DNA of 54,020 bases from Cyanobacteria bacterium SBLK (GTDB taxonomy: Bacteria > Cyanobacteriota > Cyanobacteriia > Cyanobacteriales > Spirulinaceae). The position numbers and the translations under genes are program-made. The notes under the pieces were generated by a model that saw only the letters and a list, made by a program, of their open reading frames with translations, did not search any database and was not told the origin of the DNA. Positions 33,286 through 41,509 of the stretch are shown piece by piece (positions within the stretch are counted from its first letter, which is position 1; each line of letters opens with the position of its first letter). Location: positions 1 to 54,020 of the forward strand of contig JAGHZQ010000027.1 in NCBI GenBank assembly GCA_017746715.1, given 5' to 3'.

Positions 33286-33476
33286 AAACATTTTGTTTTC
33301 TCGAGAGAAAAGATTCTTTTTCTCAACGAGGTTCGCGATCGAGGAATTCTCGATCGGGATAAAACTGTTAAACTAAGCCAGACGATCGCTGGTGTTTTGC
33401 CACTCACAATCAATCGGATAATCCTCTCAAGCTCACTAACCATGCCAACACGAAAATTGTCTGGCATACGAAGGTT

Positions 33477-33587
33477 ATATCAAATCCGGATAATTGTCCG
33501 AACTTAGGCTTTTCTTGCAAAATGCTTCTTCCCTCGCTCCCTCTGCTCCCTCACCGAGAAGTATGGTGATTCAAGCGGATTTGATAT
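33477..33587. mobile_element. 111-bp MITE-like element, ATATCAAATCCG ends
   Basis: ATATCAAATCCG (33477-33488) and CGGATTTGATAT (33576-33587) are perfect 12-bp terminal inverted repeats. The ends resemble those at 14125-14245 (one base different), but the interior is unrelated and pyrimidine-rich (CCCTCGCTCCCTCTGCTCCC). No coding content. The rest of the 516-bp gap between uup and the next gene shows no gene I can support. Confidence 0.65.
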
Positions 33588-33801
33588 TACAGGTTGTGCT
33601 TCTCCAATGGATGGGAATCTGACTTACGAGAGTTCCCGCATGGGCAAACATCCCCAAATGCCTTACGGCGAGGCATTTCTTCAATCAAAGGGCGAAAAGT
33701 TTTACTCCATCGAGAAATTTTGAAATCGACTTGGCAAAACAGTTTATTTGTACTAAAATAAGGAATGTAGTGACATTCTTTCTCGGAGAGATTGCTCAAA
33801 G

Positions 33802-34050
33802 ATGGATGACTTTCTTAAAGGTGTCATCGGATTTTCTGTATTTATTGTTATTGCCGGAATTGTCGGATCGGCTGCCAATAACTCCGAAAAAGCCTTCGAT
33901 CTTTCTCCTTATTTCAACTTATTTCCTCATTTTAAGCGGGAAGAAACTGCCGATCTTACACCTACGCAATATTCTACCAGCCATCATAAAACCTCTATTA
34001 ATTTAGCTTCTCCCGGGCAAATCGATCCGCGTTTATCTCTATTTGGTTAG
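33802..34050 (+). CDS. small membrane protein
   Basis: 82 aa. It begins MDDFLKGVIGFSVFIVIAGIVGSAANN, one N-terminal membrane helix or uncleaved signal (about 8-24), then a hydrophilic tail rich in S, T and H. No known domain. An AT-rich promoter-like stretch (TTGGCAAAACAG.., TACTAAAAT, about 33730-33760) lies upstream. It is 89 bp before the M23-like gene on the same strand, so it may belong to that group. Confidence 0.55.
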   Translation: MDDFLKGVIGFSVFIVIAGIVGSAANNSEKAFDLSPYFNLFPHFKREETADLTPTQYSTSHHKTSINLASPGQIDPRLSLFG

Positions 34051-34139
34051 GGATGGCAAAATTATTGATGGTTTACAGCAAGAGAAAGTGCCAGAAGTTA
34101 TCATGATTTTTACCAATTTTTAGTTGAGATTTGAGAAAC

Positions 34140-35297
34140 ATGAGTAAAGCCACGAATTCTTCTAATTATACAAGCTCAACAACTTATAATACAGGCTACA
34201 CAGGAGAGAAGTCCAGTGACAATGAGTTTCAGTCCTCTTATGAAGAGATTATCGATGCCGATATTCTTGAAGAAGAAAGCGATCGCGAATTTTCTTCAGA
34301 TTCATTTCGCGATCGTACTTGGCAACAACAGCAAACAAAACGTCAAATTCCCTTACCTCTTCCCTATTCTCAGCAAGTTTTCCGACAGTTAGAAAGATTA
34401 GAAAGAAAATACGATCGTTTGCAGAAACGATTTGAAAAGGTAAACTTTGAAAACCGAAAACAAATTTTTAATTTACTGTATGAAACAGATAAGCGTATTG
34501 GCAGAAAATTTCGTAAATTTCAAGATAAATTAGAAAGAATGGAAATAAAAATTGATAGTTTACTCGCCGAACAACGTGCTAAGGAGTCGCGACGAACAAT
34601 TTTGATTTTGCTGAGTATTTTAGTAGCAGGTGTTGCTTATATTACTATCATTTATCCTTTGGTCAATCGTCGTAATTATCCTCAGAAAGTACCTCCAAAG
34701 CATTCAGAAATAATGCCGCAAAATCATGCTATCAGTCCAAGTCCGGAAAATCTGGAATTTTTTTTTAGAAGTTCGGCATTAGCTGTAACTCCTAAACGCA
34801 AGGATAAAATTTATGGAAAAAGCAAACAGACTTATATGGTTACCGATATTTATCGCATGCGACCAGTTCATCCCAGTACAGGAAAAAGAAGCCGTTCGGA
34901 TTGTTTGAATAAAACCCCTGAAGAGATCGATCGCCAAGGTATTCAAGGCTGTATTCTTCATCGCGGTGTCGATGTTGGAACACCAATTGGAACGCCATTA
35001 TCTGTAATTTCACTCCCCGGAGAAAAAGCTAGGGTAGAATGTTTAAAACAACCGCCTTGGGGAGTTTATAGCAAGATTACAAGTGCATCTTTACCCAATT
35101 GGACATTTATTTCTCATCATCTAAAAACTTGTCGTCCCGGTATTTATAAAGCTGGGGAAATATTTGGCAGTACGGGAACGGCAGGAACGGGGCCGCATTT
35201 GCATTTTGGCACGCAATATCAAGGAGAGTGGATTGCACCACCTTTAGGTTTTGTTGAATGGAATTTACAGGGGGAAAAGCCAAATCGTGAAGCATAG
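34140..35297 (+). CDS. membrane-anchored M23-type metallopeptidase
   Basis: 385 aa from the ATG at 34140 (an in-frame TTG lies three codons upstream). Residues 1-~75 are polar and disordered with an acidic cluster; ~80-150 are a coiled coil (QLERLERKYDRLQKRFEKVN..LERMEIKIDSLL); ~157-178 are one membrane helix (TILILLSILVAGVAYITIIYPL). The C-terminal domain outside has the M23 zinc motifs: HRGVDVGTPIGTPL and TGPHLHFG, with two Cys pairs likely disulphide-bonded. It should cut peptidoglycan peptides or act as a wall-binding LytM-like factor. It is followed by the GH104-M23 gene, which probably starts inside its last codons. Confidence 0.8.
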   Translation: MSKATNSSNYTSSTTYNTGYTGEKSSDNEFQSSYEEIIDADILEEESDREFSSDSFRDRTWQQQQTKRQIPLPLPYSQQVFRQLERLERKYDRLQKRFEKVNFENRKQIFNLLYETDKRIGRKFRKFQDKLERMEIKIDSLLAEQRAKESRRTILILLSILVAGVAYITIIYPLVNRRNYPQKVPPKHSEIMPQNHAISPSPENLEFFFRSSALAVTPKRKDKIYGKSKQTYMVTDIYRMRPVHPSTGKRSRSDCLNKTPEEIDRQGIQGCILHRGVDVGTPIGTPLSVISLPGEKARVECLKQPPWGVYSKITSASLPNWTFISHHLKTCRPGIYKAGEIFGSTGTAGTGPHLHFGTQYQGEWIAPPLGFVEWNLQGEKPNREA

Positions 35298-36726
35298 GAA
35301 ATCTACTATCAATCGCAGCGATCGCTTATATCATATTTTAGTTAATCGATTGGCTCGTAAGATGAGAAAGAAAAAACGAGATCGCCGCAATCGAAAAACG
35401 AAAACTTCTTCAGATTGGTCGCTTTCAATGGGGATTTTAACTTTAATCATGTTATTTTGCGTTCTCAAAACTCCCGTTATCGAACCCCTCATTAAAACCG
35501 TACAAGAGAATCTTTCTACTGTTCCCGATGTTTTGAATTTTTTGGGTTGGGAAACATGGAAAAGTGACGAGTTTTTTCAATCTCTCGATCGCGTTTCTCT
35601 GCTAGCAATTGTACCCAATCGCAATATTTTGATGAATCCGCAAAATTTTAAGCGATCGTGTTTTTCCGAACTCTTATCTCGTCAAAAACTAGAAAGAGAT
35701 AATATTCTCAACGGCTTGAGCGAATATCAAATCAAAAAAGCCTGTATTTATGTGGCTCGAATTCGTGCTTTTTTAGATGCGATCGCTTGGGCAGAAACGG
35801 GAAGTATTGGTGAGGCTTCTTATACAGTTATCGTCTTTAAAGGTGGCAATAAAATCAAGAATTTTTCTACCCATCCTTTTGTGGGAGGAGGTTGGAAAGC
35901 TAATCAAAATTGTGCTTTTATTAGGCGTGCGGGAAAGCGAGTTTGCAGTTCTGCAAGCGGACGCTATCAAATCATGGATTTTAATTACCGCAGTTTAACA
36001 AAAAATGGAATTATTCGCGATTTTACTCCTGCTTCCCAAGATAAAGCCGCGATTTATTATCTCCAGCAAAAAGGGGTTTTAAAAGATATTGCTTTTGGCA
36101 ATTTTGAAAAAGCAGCGTGTAAAGTTGGAGGTCATTGGGCTTCCTTTCCTTGTAATAATTACAGACAGCCGCAAAAGAAAGTTCAACAACTCAGATATAT
36201 TTTCGATCGCCAAGTGGTTAAATATACAATTGGTTTCGATGAAACTTTTCAAGAACTCAAGCAAAATTATATTGCTTCTTCTGTTCGATCTCGAAGTTCT
36301 CGTGCTTTTAGCAAACCCGTCCCCGATCGCGTTACAATCCTCACGCAAAGTTTTCAAAAGTTCCATGAAGGAATCGATCTCGCTGGTTCTTTAGGTACTC
36401 CGATCCGCGCGATTACCGACGGGAAAGTCGTCTATTCGGGATGGGATCATTGGGGTTTGGGAAATGTCGTGAAAATTCGCCATCGCGATCGCGGTGAAAC
36501 GGTTTACGCGCACAATCGCAAGTTATTTGTAACGGCAGGAGAACGAGTTTCTCGCGGTCAAATCGTGGCAGAAATGGGGAGTACGGGGAATTCTACGGGA
36601 AGTCACCTACACTTTGAATATCGCCTTCCTAGCGGTCGTAAAATGGCTTCGGGAGAACCGGAAATGCAAGCCGTTAATCCTTGCGATCGCTTGTTTTCTT
36701 GTCCTGCAATCGGCGATCGGTTTTAA
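35287..36726 (+). CDS. membrane-anchored GH104 (lambda-lysozyme-like) + M23 peptidoglycan hydrolase
   Basis: 479 aa if it starts at the GTG at 35287, which overlaps the previous stop; an ATG at 35362 is the alternative. A very basic cytoplasmic head precedes one membrane helix (MGILTLIMLFCVLKTPVI). The middle (about 150-310) matches the phage lambda R lytic transglycosylase: RAFLDAIAWAETG with the catalytic Glu (E170), FSTHPF, ASGRYQIMDF, FTPASQDKAAIYYLQQKG, HWASFP. Then a canonical M23 domain: HEGIDLAGSLGTPI, VYAHNRKLFVTAGERVSRGQ, STGSHLHFEYR. One protein can thus cut both glycan and peptide bonds. No holin, spanin or phage genes are nearby. Confidence 0.85.
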   Translation: MKHRKSTINRSDRLYHILVNRLARKMRKKKRDRRNRKTKTSSDWSLSMGILTLIMLFCVLKTPVIEPLIKTVQENLSTVPDVLNFLGWETWKSDEFFQSLDRVSLLAIVPNRNILMNPQNFKRSCFSELLSRQKLERDNILNGLSEYQIKKACIYVARIRAFLDAIAWAETGSIGEASYTVIVFKGGNKIKNFSTHPFVGGGWKANQNCAFIRRAGKRVCSSASGRYQIMDFNYRSLTKNGIIRDFTPASQDKAAIYYLQQKGVLKDIAFGNFEKAACKVGGHWASFPCNNYRQPQKKVQQLRYIFDRQVVKYTIGFDETFQELKQNYIASSVRSRSSRAFSKPVPDRVTILTQSFQKFHEGIDLAGSLGTPIRAITDGKVVYSGWDHWGLGNVVKIRHRDRGETVYAHNRKLFVTAGERVSRGQIVAEMGSTGNSTGSHLHFEYRLPSGRKMASGEPEMQAVNPCDRLFSCPAIGDRF

Positions 36727-36750
36727 TGGCGATCGAATTCCTCAAGAAGA

Positions 36751-36779
36751 TTACACTATAATACAAAATGTGCTATACT
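36751..36779 (+). promoter_or_regulatory. promoter of the tRNA gene
   Basis: TTACAC (36751-36756) and an extended -10 TGCTATACT (TATACT at 36774-36779), spaced 17 bp. The tRNA 5' end lies 9 bp after the -10, so transcription would begin about at the mature end. Confidence 0.7.
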
Positions 36780-36787
36780 AGAAATAT

Positions 36788-36859
36788 CGCGGAGTGAAGC
36801 AGTGGTTGCTTGCGAGTCTCATAAGCTCGTCTAGGTAGGTTCGATTCCTATCTCCGCTA
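36788..36859 (+). tRNA. tRNA-Met(CAU), initiator-like, divergent
   Basis: The 72-nt sequence folds as a full cloverleaf: acceptor CGCGGAG/CTCCGCT; D stem AAGC/GCTT with a 7-nt loop AGTGGTT; anticodon stem CGAGT/GCTCG around CTCATAA (anticodon CAT at 36820-36822); 5-nt variable loop; T stem GTAGG/CCTAT with loop TTCGATT; discriminator A. CCA is not encoded. Position 1-72 is a C-U mismatch and D stem 11-24 is A-U, both initiator traits, yet the three G-C pairs of the initiator anticodon stem are missing. It may be an extra initiator, a divergent elongator or an Ile(CAU) tRNA. It lies alone in a 336-bp gap. Confidence 0.8.
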
Positions 36860-37062
36860 TAATTGCGAATATAATTGCGAATGAGTTAGGCAATGAGATC
36901 GCGTTATTAGAGCGTCTTATATAGCTCATGGTACACTCCAATCCTTTTTGATTTCCTCTAATATAATCTTAAAAAGAGTCTTTTTCACTTTCGTATATTT
37001 TGGCTTATTTCATTAATACTTACCTCCCCATCAACTTTAGAACCTTCTAAAATTGACAAAAA

Positions 37063-37938
37063 TTAATTGGGTTTCTCTTCCAAATTCAGTAACTTAGAAA
37101 TCAATTCGGCAATAACCTCAGAGAAAGGAACTATAAAGCGAAACATAAAAAATAAAAGTGGAATTCTCACTATTCCAGCCATAAGACTACTCAAAGGTGA
37201 ACCGAAGAAGTTGAAAACTGGAGGAACAACAAAATACATAATTAATAAACTTAGAAATTTTGAAACTTTTTCTTTGTTGCTCAAAATTTTTGTGGTGGCT
37301 CTAGAAACTAGCTTAACGTCATCATTTTCATTATATGAATGTAATTTTGGCTCAACTGCCGAGTCACCAGTTACAATAAAACGAACTCCTAATTTTCCAT
37401 CCCTGCCGATATTTCCAACACGGCATTTACATTCAAATTCCCGTAAATTAGGATCTCGAATTTTTTCTACTTTCATTTCAGGTTCAGGAACTGGATCGAA
37501 GTAGAAATCTAAAATCCGAGTTTCTTGTAAAAACTCGAATCGAATTTCTTCTGATTTTATCGCTGAATTTCCTGTATTTTCTAGATCGATTTTTACATGA
37601 GATAAATTTTCGATTTCTTGACCTTCATAAAATACTTTTACTTTGTCTTTTATCTCTCTATCCATATTAACAAGCCCGGTATCGATCTCTAGATTGTAGG
37701 GAAGGAGTTTGACACTCCTTTTTTGATTTATTTGTGACAAAGTGTAACCGCTTAGAAAAGCTAATATAGCAGCTAAAATAGTAACAATAATATTTTGTAG
37801 GAATGACCGATCTGACCAAAGACTGCCTGATGTTGTTGGTAAAGTCGATGATTGAGCAAAAGTTAATGGCGAAGCCAAAGAAAACAATATAACAGAGAGT
37901 AGGAACAATAACATAAAGTAAATTTGCTTTTTTCTCAT
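37063..37938 (-). CDS. membrane protein of unknown function
   Basis: 291 aa, not recognised. Signal peptide or first helix at about 7-28 (FMLLFLLSVILFSLASPLTFA), second helix about 48-68 (IIVTILAAILAFLSGYTLSQI), then a soluble beta-rich domain of ~150 residues (HVKIDLENTGNSAIKSEEIRFEF, FECKCRVGNIGR) resembling Ig-like sandwich domains of prokaryotic membrane sensors, and two or three hydrophobic helices at the end (SLLIMYFVVPPVFNFFG, IVRIPLLFFMFRFIVPF). It is AT-rich with few HIP1 sites, unlike most neighbours. There is no operon partner. Confidence 0.6.
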   Translation of the reverse strand: MRKKQIYFMLLFLLSVILFSLASPLTFAQSSTLPTTSGSLWSDRSFLQNIIVTILAAILAFLSGYTLSQINQKRSVKLLPYNLEIDTGLVNMDREIKDKVKVFYEGQEIENLSHVKIDLENTGNSAIKSEEIRFEFLQETRILDFYFDPVPEPEMKVEKIRDPNLREFECKCRVGNIGRDGKLGVRFIVTGDSAVEPKLHSYNENDDVKLVSRATTKILSNKEKVSKFLSLLIMYFVVPPVFNFFGSPLSSLMAGIVRIPLLFFMFRFIVPFSEVIAELISKLLNLEEKPN

Positions 37939-38006
37939 TTTTATATTATGTTCATTTTACATGGACTATATCAATATATATCTATTGTACTTTCGTTATC
38001 TGAAAC

Positions 38007-38115
38007 TTAATGATTTTTTCTCACCTTGGCAAGGATTGCTAATTCAGCAATTAGACAGTATTCGCAACAATTTTTAGCCCGATCGCAAAGCAGCAGCAAT
38101 CTTTGCTTGACTCAT
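38007..38115 (-). pseudogene. HNH endonuclease remnant, frameshifted
   Basis: On the minus strand an ATG at 38115 reads MSQAKIAAALR, then the frame shifts and continues DRAKNCCEYCLIAELAI.. to a stop at 38007-38009. The N-terminal AALR..DRAxxxCEYC pattern is the zinc-finger start of cyanobacterial HNH endonucleases; the HNH core itself is gone. The start overlaps the stop of the upstream 49-codon frame by ATGA. It is non-functional. Confidence 0.6.
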
Positions 38116-38261
38116 AACTGCCTCAATTTTGACAGGGCTTCTGTTTTAGCAGCTCGTACCCAATGTTCTAAATATGAGTCCGGTAATTTCTCCAAGAGCG
38201 AAACGGAGTAGCGGAAAATCGCGATAAAATCAAGTGAAGTTAAATTTTGTAAACTTCTCAT
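38112..38261 (-). pseudogene. 49-codon partner frame upstream of HNH remnant
   Basis: ATG at 38261, stop at 38112-38114; it contains FRYSVSLLEKLPDSYLEHWV and AAKTEALSKL, amphipathic and protein-like. I cannot name a family. It is coupled by ATGA to the HNH remnant, so it is probably the tail of a small companion gene. Its first codon overlaps the start of the deaminase gene on the other strand, so it may be only a fragment. Confidence 0.4.
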
Positions 38262-39300
38262 GGCTTTATACGCAGAACTCCACCGTCACCTCGGGGGATC
38301 CGTCGTACCTCGGATCTTCTGGCGCTACTGTCAGCGCCACAACGAGGAACTCATCGCCCAGTTTCCCGAATATTCTGACTTTGAAGGCTTTTATACCCGC
38401 CCTCGCAATACCCTCGACGAGTATTTAGAATTGCACACCCTCGTCGAAAAAGTGCAAACCGAAAACACCCTTCCTTACTTTATTTATCGTCTCATTCGCG
38501 GGGCGTATATTTTTGAAAACTTGGCGTATTTGGAGTTGCGCTATACCCCTTATCTGCGGACTGACGAGGAATTGAGTCAAAGCGATCGCATCGAGCAAAT
38601 GAAAGCGATTGTAGAAACAGTAGGACGCGCATCCCAACTGGTGGAATATCCCATCGTTACCAGCCAAATTCTCTGCATGCACTCCCGTTTGCCTTATGAG
38701 GTGAATCAAGCGATCGCCGATCTGGCCGTCAACTATCCTCAATACGTTTGTGCCATCGATGTAGCCGGAGGAGATGCCCACTATCGCGATCGCCTCGAAG
38801 AATTTGTGAAATTGTACGCTTATGCGCGATCGCGGGGCTTAAAAACGACGGGACACCTCTATGAAACCCGCGACGGCTGCTATCCGGAACTCCTCCCCTA
38901 TCTCATGCGGATCGGTCACGGCATTCAAATTCCCCTACACTACCCGGAATTATTACCCGAACTAGCCGCCAACGGACAATGCTTGGAAGTTTGCCCCACC
39001 ACTTATATCAAAACCGGAACCTTAGAAGACCCCAAACAACTGAAAACCGTCTTCGATCGCTGTTTTGAAGCGGGAGTCGATATTGCCATTTGTACCGATA
39101 ATGCCGGACTGCATAACGTCCGCTTGCCCTTCGAGTACGAAAACTTATTAACTCTCGATATTATTGATTTTCGTCAGCTACAAGCCTGTCAGGATGCAGC
39201 TTTTCGCCATGCCTTTGCCTGGCCCCACGGACAACCCCCAGCCTCCTTATTAACGGGACTGCTGCAAGAAGAATCTGCCGATGCTCTAGCCGTAGGATAG
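38260..39300 (+). CDS. adenosine deaminase-like amidohydrolase
   Basis: 346 aa. The metal-binding HxH is at the very start (YAELHRHLGGS), followed by the substrate-binding region, GHLYETRDG (His and Glu as in the ADA HAGE motif), RIGHGI (His) and CTDNAGLHN. In classical ADA the last motif is TDDP; here the second Asp is Asn, seen in ADA-like branches, so adenosine may not be the substrate. The family removes the 6-amino group from purine nucleosides by zinc-activated water. Cytoplasmic. The start at 38260 is fixed by the conserved N-terminus. Urate-catabolism genes lie 3 kb downstream but not in the same operon. Confidence 0.85.
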   Translation: MALYAELHRHLGGSVVPRIFWRYCQRHNEELIAQFPEYSDFEGFYTRPRNTLDEYLELHTLVEKVQTENTLPYFIYRLIRGAYIFENLAYLELRYTPYLRTDEELSQSDRIEQMKAIVETVGRASQLVEYPIVTSQILCMHSRLPYEVNQAIADLAVNYPQYVCAIDVAGGDAHYRDRLEEFVKLYAYARSRGLKTTGHLYETRDGCYPELLPYLMRIGHGIQIPLHYPELLPELAANGQCLEVCPTTYIKTGTLEDPKQLKTVFDRCFEAGVDIAICTDNAGLHNVRLPFEYENLLTLDIIDFRQLQACQDAAFRHAFAWPHGQPPASLLTGLLQEESADALAVG

Positions 39301-39381
39301 AACGAGAAAAAAATTCTCTGTTGTCCTCTGTTAAGATAAAATGACTCTGTTCTAGTCGCGCGATCGACGACTAGAATTATT

Positions 39382-39921
39382 TTGTCAACCTCTATTTTTT
39401 CAGCCCGAGTACCCAATTTGAGTCAATCCATCGAAGTTCAAGAAATCGATACGCTGGCACAAGAACTGGCAGCCATTCAACAAACCAGTTCCAAACGTAT
39501 CGCCTTACTAGGTTCGCGTCACCTTCCCCTCGCGCACCAAAAAATTATCGAGACCATGAGTTATGCCCTCGTGTTGGGGGGCAATCGCTTGATGACTTCT
39601 GGCGCGACGGGAACGAACTTAGCCGCCATTCGCGGTGCCATGCGTGCCGATCCCAATCTCCTCACGGTGATTTTACCTCAAAGTCTTTCCCGCCAGCCGA
39701 GGGAATCGCGGGAAGTTCTCGAACAAGTGATTCATCTGGTGGAACATCCCGATAACGATCGCCTTTCTCTGGGAGAAGCAAGTGCATTGTGCAATCGGGA
39801 AATTGTTTCGCGCTGCCAGCAGTTGATTTGCTTTGCCTTCCACGACAGTCATACCCTGTTGAAGACTTGCGAAGAAGCAGAAGAACAGCGCAAAATCGTC
39901 ACCCTTTTCTATTTTGATTAA
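39382..39921 (+). CDS. SLOG/DprA-like Rossmann-fold protein
   Basis: 179 aa. A nucleotide-binding SLOG fold: KRIALLGSRHLPLAHQ, then GGNRLMTSGATGTNLAAIRGAM, LLTVILPQSLSRQP and a late CNREIVSRCQQLICF. In cyanobacteria such proteins are annotated as DNA recombination-mediator protein A because of likeness to DprA, but it is much shorter than DprA and lacks its winged-helix domain. The start is uncertain: TTG at 39382 or TTG at 39418; no ATG fits. It lies between the deaminase gene and yajQ, same strand. Confidence 0.75.
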   Translation: MSTSIFSARVPNLSQSIEVQEIDTLAQELAAIQQTSSKRIALLGSRHLPLAHQKIIETMSYALVLGGNRLMTSGATGTNLAAIRGAMRADPNLLTVILPQSLSRQPRESREVLEQVIHLVEHPDNDRLSLGEASALCNREIVSRCQQLICFAFHDSHTLLKTCEEAEEQRKIVTLFYFD

Positions 39922-39983
39922 ACGGGTTCTCCCATTTTTCAAACTAATTTTAGGTGCAAATTTTAATTGCAAATTACAAAATT

Positions 39984-40475
39984 ATGGCTTCTACCTACTC
40001 TTTTGATATTGTTAGTGATTTTGACTATCAAGAAATGGTTAATACGGTCGATCAAACCTTACGAGAAATTAAGGGTCGTTACGATCTCAAAGATACCAAT
40101 AGCACGGTAGAATTGGGCGAAACGCTCATTACTGTTAATACCGATAGCGAAATGACTTTAGATGCCATTCAAGGAATTTTGCGGCAAAAAGCAGCCAAAC
40201 GAAATCTCTCCCAGAAGATTTTTGAATATGGTAAGGTTGAATCGGCAAGTGGCGGTCGAGTGCGTCAAGAAATTACTCTAAAAAAAGGAATTAGTCAAGA
40301 GTTAGCAAAGAAAATCAGCAAATCAATTCGCGATAACTTTAAAAAAGTCCAAGCCTCAATTCAAGGGGATGCGGTTAGAGTTACGAGTAAATCCAAAGAC
40401 GATTTGCAACAAATTATTCAGTTTCTCAAACAGGAAGATATTCCCGTAGCATTGCAATTTACGAACTATCGATAA
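39984..40475 (+). CDS. yajQ: YajQ family nucleotide-binding protein
   Basis: 163 aa from the ATG at 39984 ([18 protein letters not shown]), the standard start and length. Two-domain YajQ fold: [21 protein letters not shown], then [20 protein letters not shown] and [20 protein letters not shown]. YajQ proteins bind nucleic acid, and a Xanthomonas member binds cyclic di-GMP and controls transcription. The role in cyanobacteria is unknown. It begins 62 bp after the SLOG gene. Confidence 0.95.
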   Translation: MASTYSFDIVSDFDYQEMVNTVDQTLREIKGRYDLKDTNSTVELGETLITVNTDSEMTLDAIQGILRQKAAKRNLSQKIFEYGKVESASGGRVRQEITLKKGISQELAKKISKSIRDNFKKVQASIQGDAVRVTSKSKDDLQQIIQFLKQEDIPVALQFTNYR

Positions 40476-40579
40476 TGAACATTGCTCGGGTGCATCTCAG
40501 TTGCGTAAAGCTCTAAGTTAGCGAACTTTTTGTTTCTGTAATTGTGAACTGATGTACTTTACATATTGGAGCGCTTAAA

Positions 40580-41299
40580 ATGACGTTAAATACAAAAGCA
40601 TTTTTCACAAGAATCTATGCAAAAATCAAGCTGGAATGGAAGAGGTTGTTATATCAAGAGATTTTAGTTCTTGGTGATTCTCATGTTAGTGTGTTTCGCC
40701 ACGAGCATTTTCGCACCTCTTTTCCAAAATACTATTTCCATGTCATAGGGATTATCGGTGCTACTGTTTCAGGTTTTAAAAATCCAAACTCAAAAACAAA
40801 AGCATTATCAATCTATAAAAACTACATTAAAAGGACAACAGCAAAAATAATGATTGTCTTACTGGGTGAAGTAGATGTGGGATTTGTAATTTGGTATAGG
40901 GCGGCAAAATATAAAACTTCAGTTGCAGAAATGCTTGAAGAAGCATTGACTAACTATCAAAAGTTTCTCTTGACAACATCAGAAAAATTTAAAATAATTT
41001 GCATCAGTGCTCCATTAGCAACAATAAAAGACGGTCAGGATTTTGGAGAAGTTGCTAATGCTAGGAAATCAGTTACAGCAACACAACAACAGAGAACAGA
41101 ATTAACACTCCAATTCAATCAAAGAATGCAGGATTTTTGTCAACAACATGAAATAGTTTATTTATCTCTCGATCGAGAATCTCTTGGCTCGGATGGTCTT
41201 GTGGATAGTAAATTACTTAATTCTAAATTAACCAATCATCATTACAATCGCAAAGTTTATGCTGAAATGATAGCGAAGCACTTAAAAACGATTATTTAG
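40580..41299 (+). CDS. SGNH/GDSL-like hydrolase
   Basis: 239 aa. ILVLGDSHVSVF gives the block-I GDS(H) with the catalytic Ser at about residue 34; IVLLGEVDVGF stands at the GxND block, with no Asn visible; the C-terminal NHHYNRKVYAEMI offers the catalytic His. Such proteins deacylate polysaccharides or lipids, and relatives occur in surface-polysaccharide loci. No signal peptide. It is more AT-rich than its neighbours with hardly any HIP1 site, which hints at transfer. Function is inferred from motifs only. Confidence 0.65.
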   Translation: MTLNTKAFFTRIYAKIKLEWKRLLYQEILVLGDSHVSVFRHEHFRTSFPKYYFHVIGIIGATVSGFKNPNSKTKALSIYKNYIKRTTAKIMIVLLGEVDVGFVIWYRAAKYKTSVAEMLEEALTNYQKFLLTTSEKFKIICISAPLATIKDGQDFGEVANARKSVTATQQQRTELTLQFNQRMQDFCQQHEIVYLSLDRESLGSDGLVDSKLLNSKLTNHHYNRKVYAEMIAKHLKTII

Positions 41300-41509
41300 C
41301 AATTAACATGTTTTTAGGTTGTTTTGTTTGCGGGATCGAAGTACAACCCCCTCACCCCTCATGCGTTTGTCCCCTTGAGGGAGAAAGCTAAAACCTAACG
41401 CGATCGTTAAATTTTTCAACGTTTCTGTCATATACTATATTAACTAACTAGAATAAACAAAATAGTATTTTGCTATTCTGTATCATTTATCCTTGTTGAG
41501 GAGGCGATC

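Noticed and set aside
33282..33467. Minus-strand frame after uup (MPDNFRVGMVSELERI...)
   Set aside because: It runs over palindromic HIP1-rich sequence, has no homology I recognise, and lacks a ribosome binding site.
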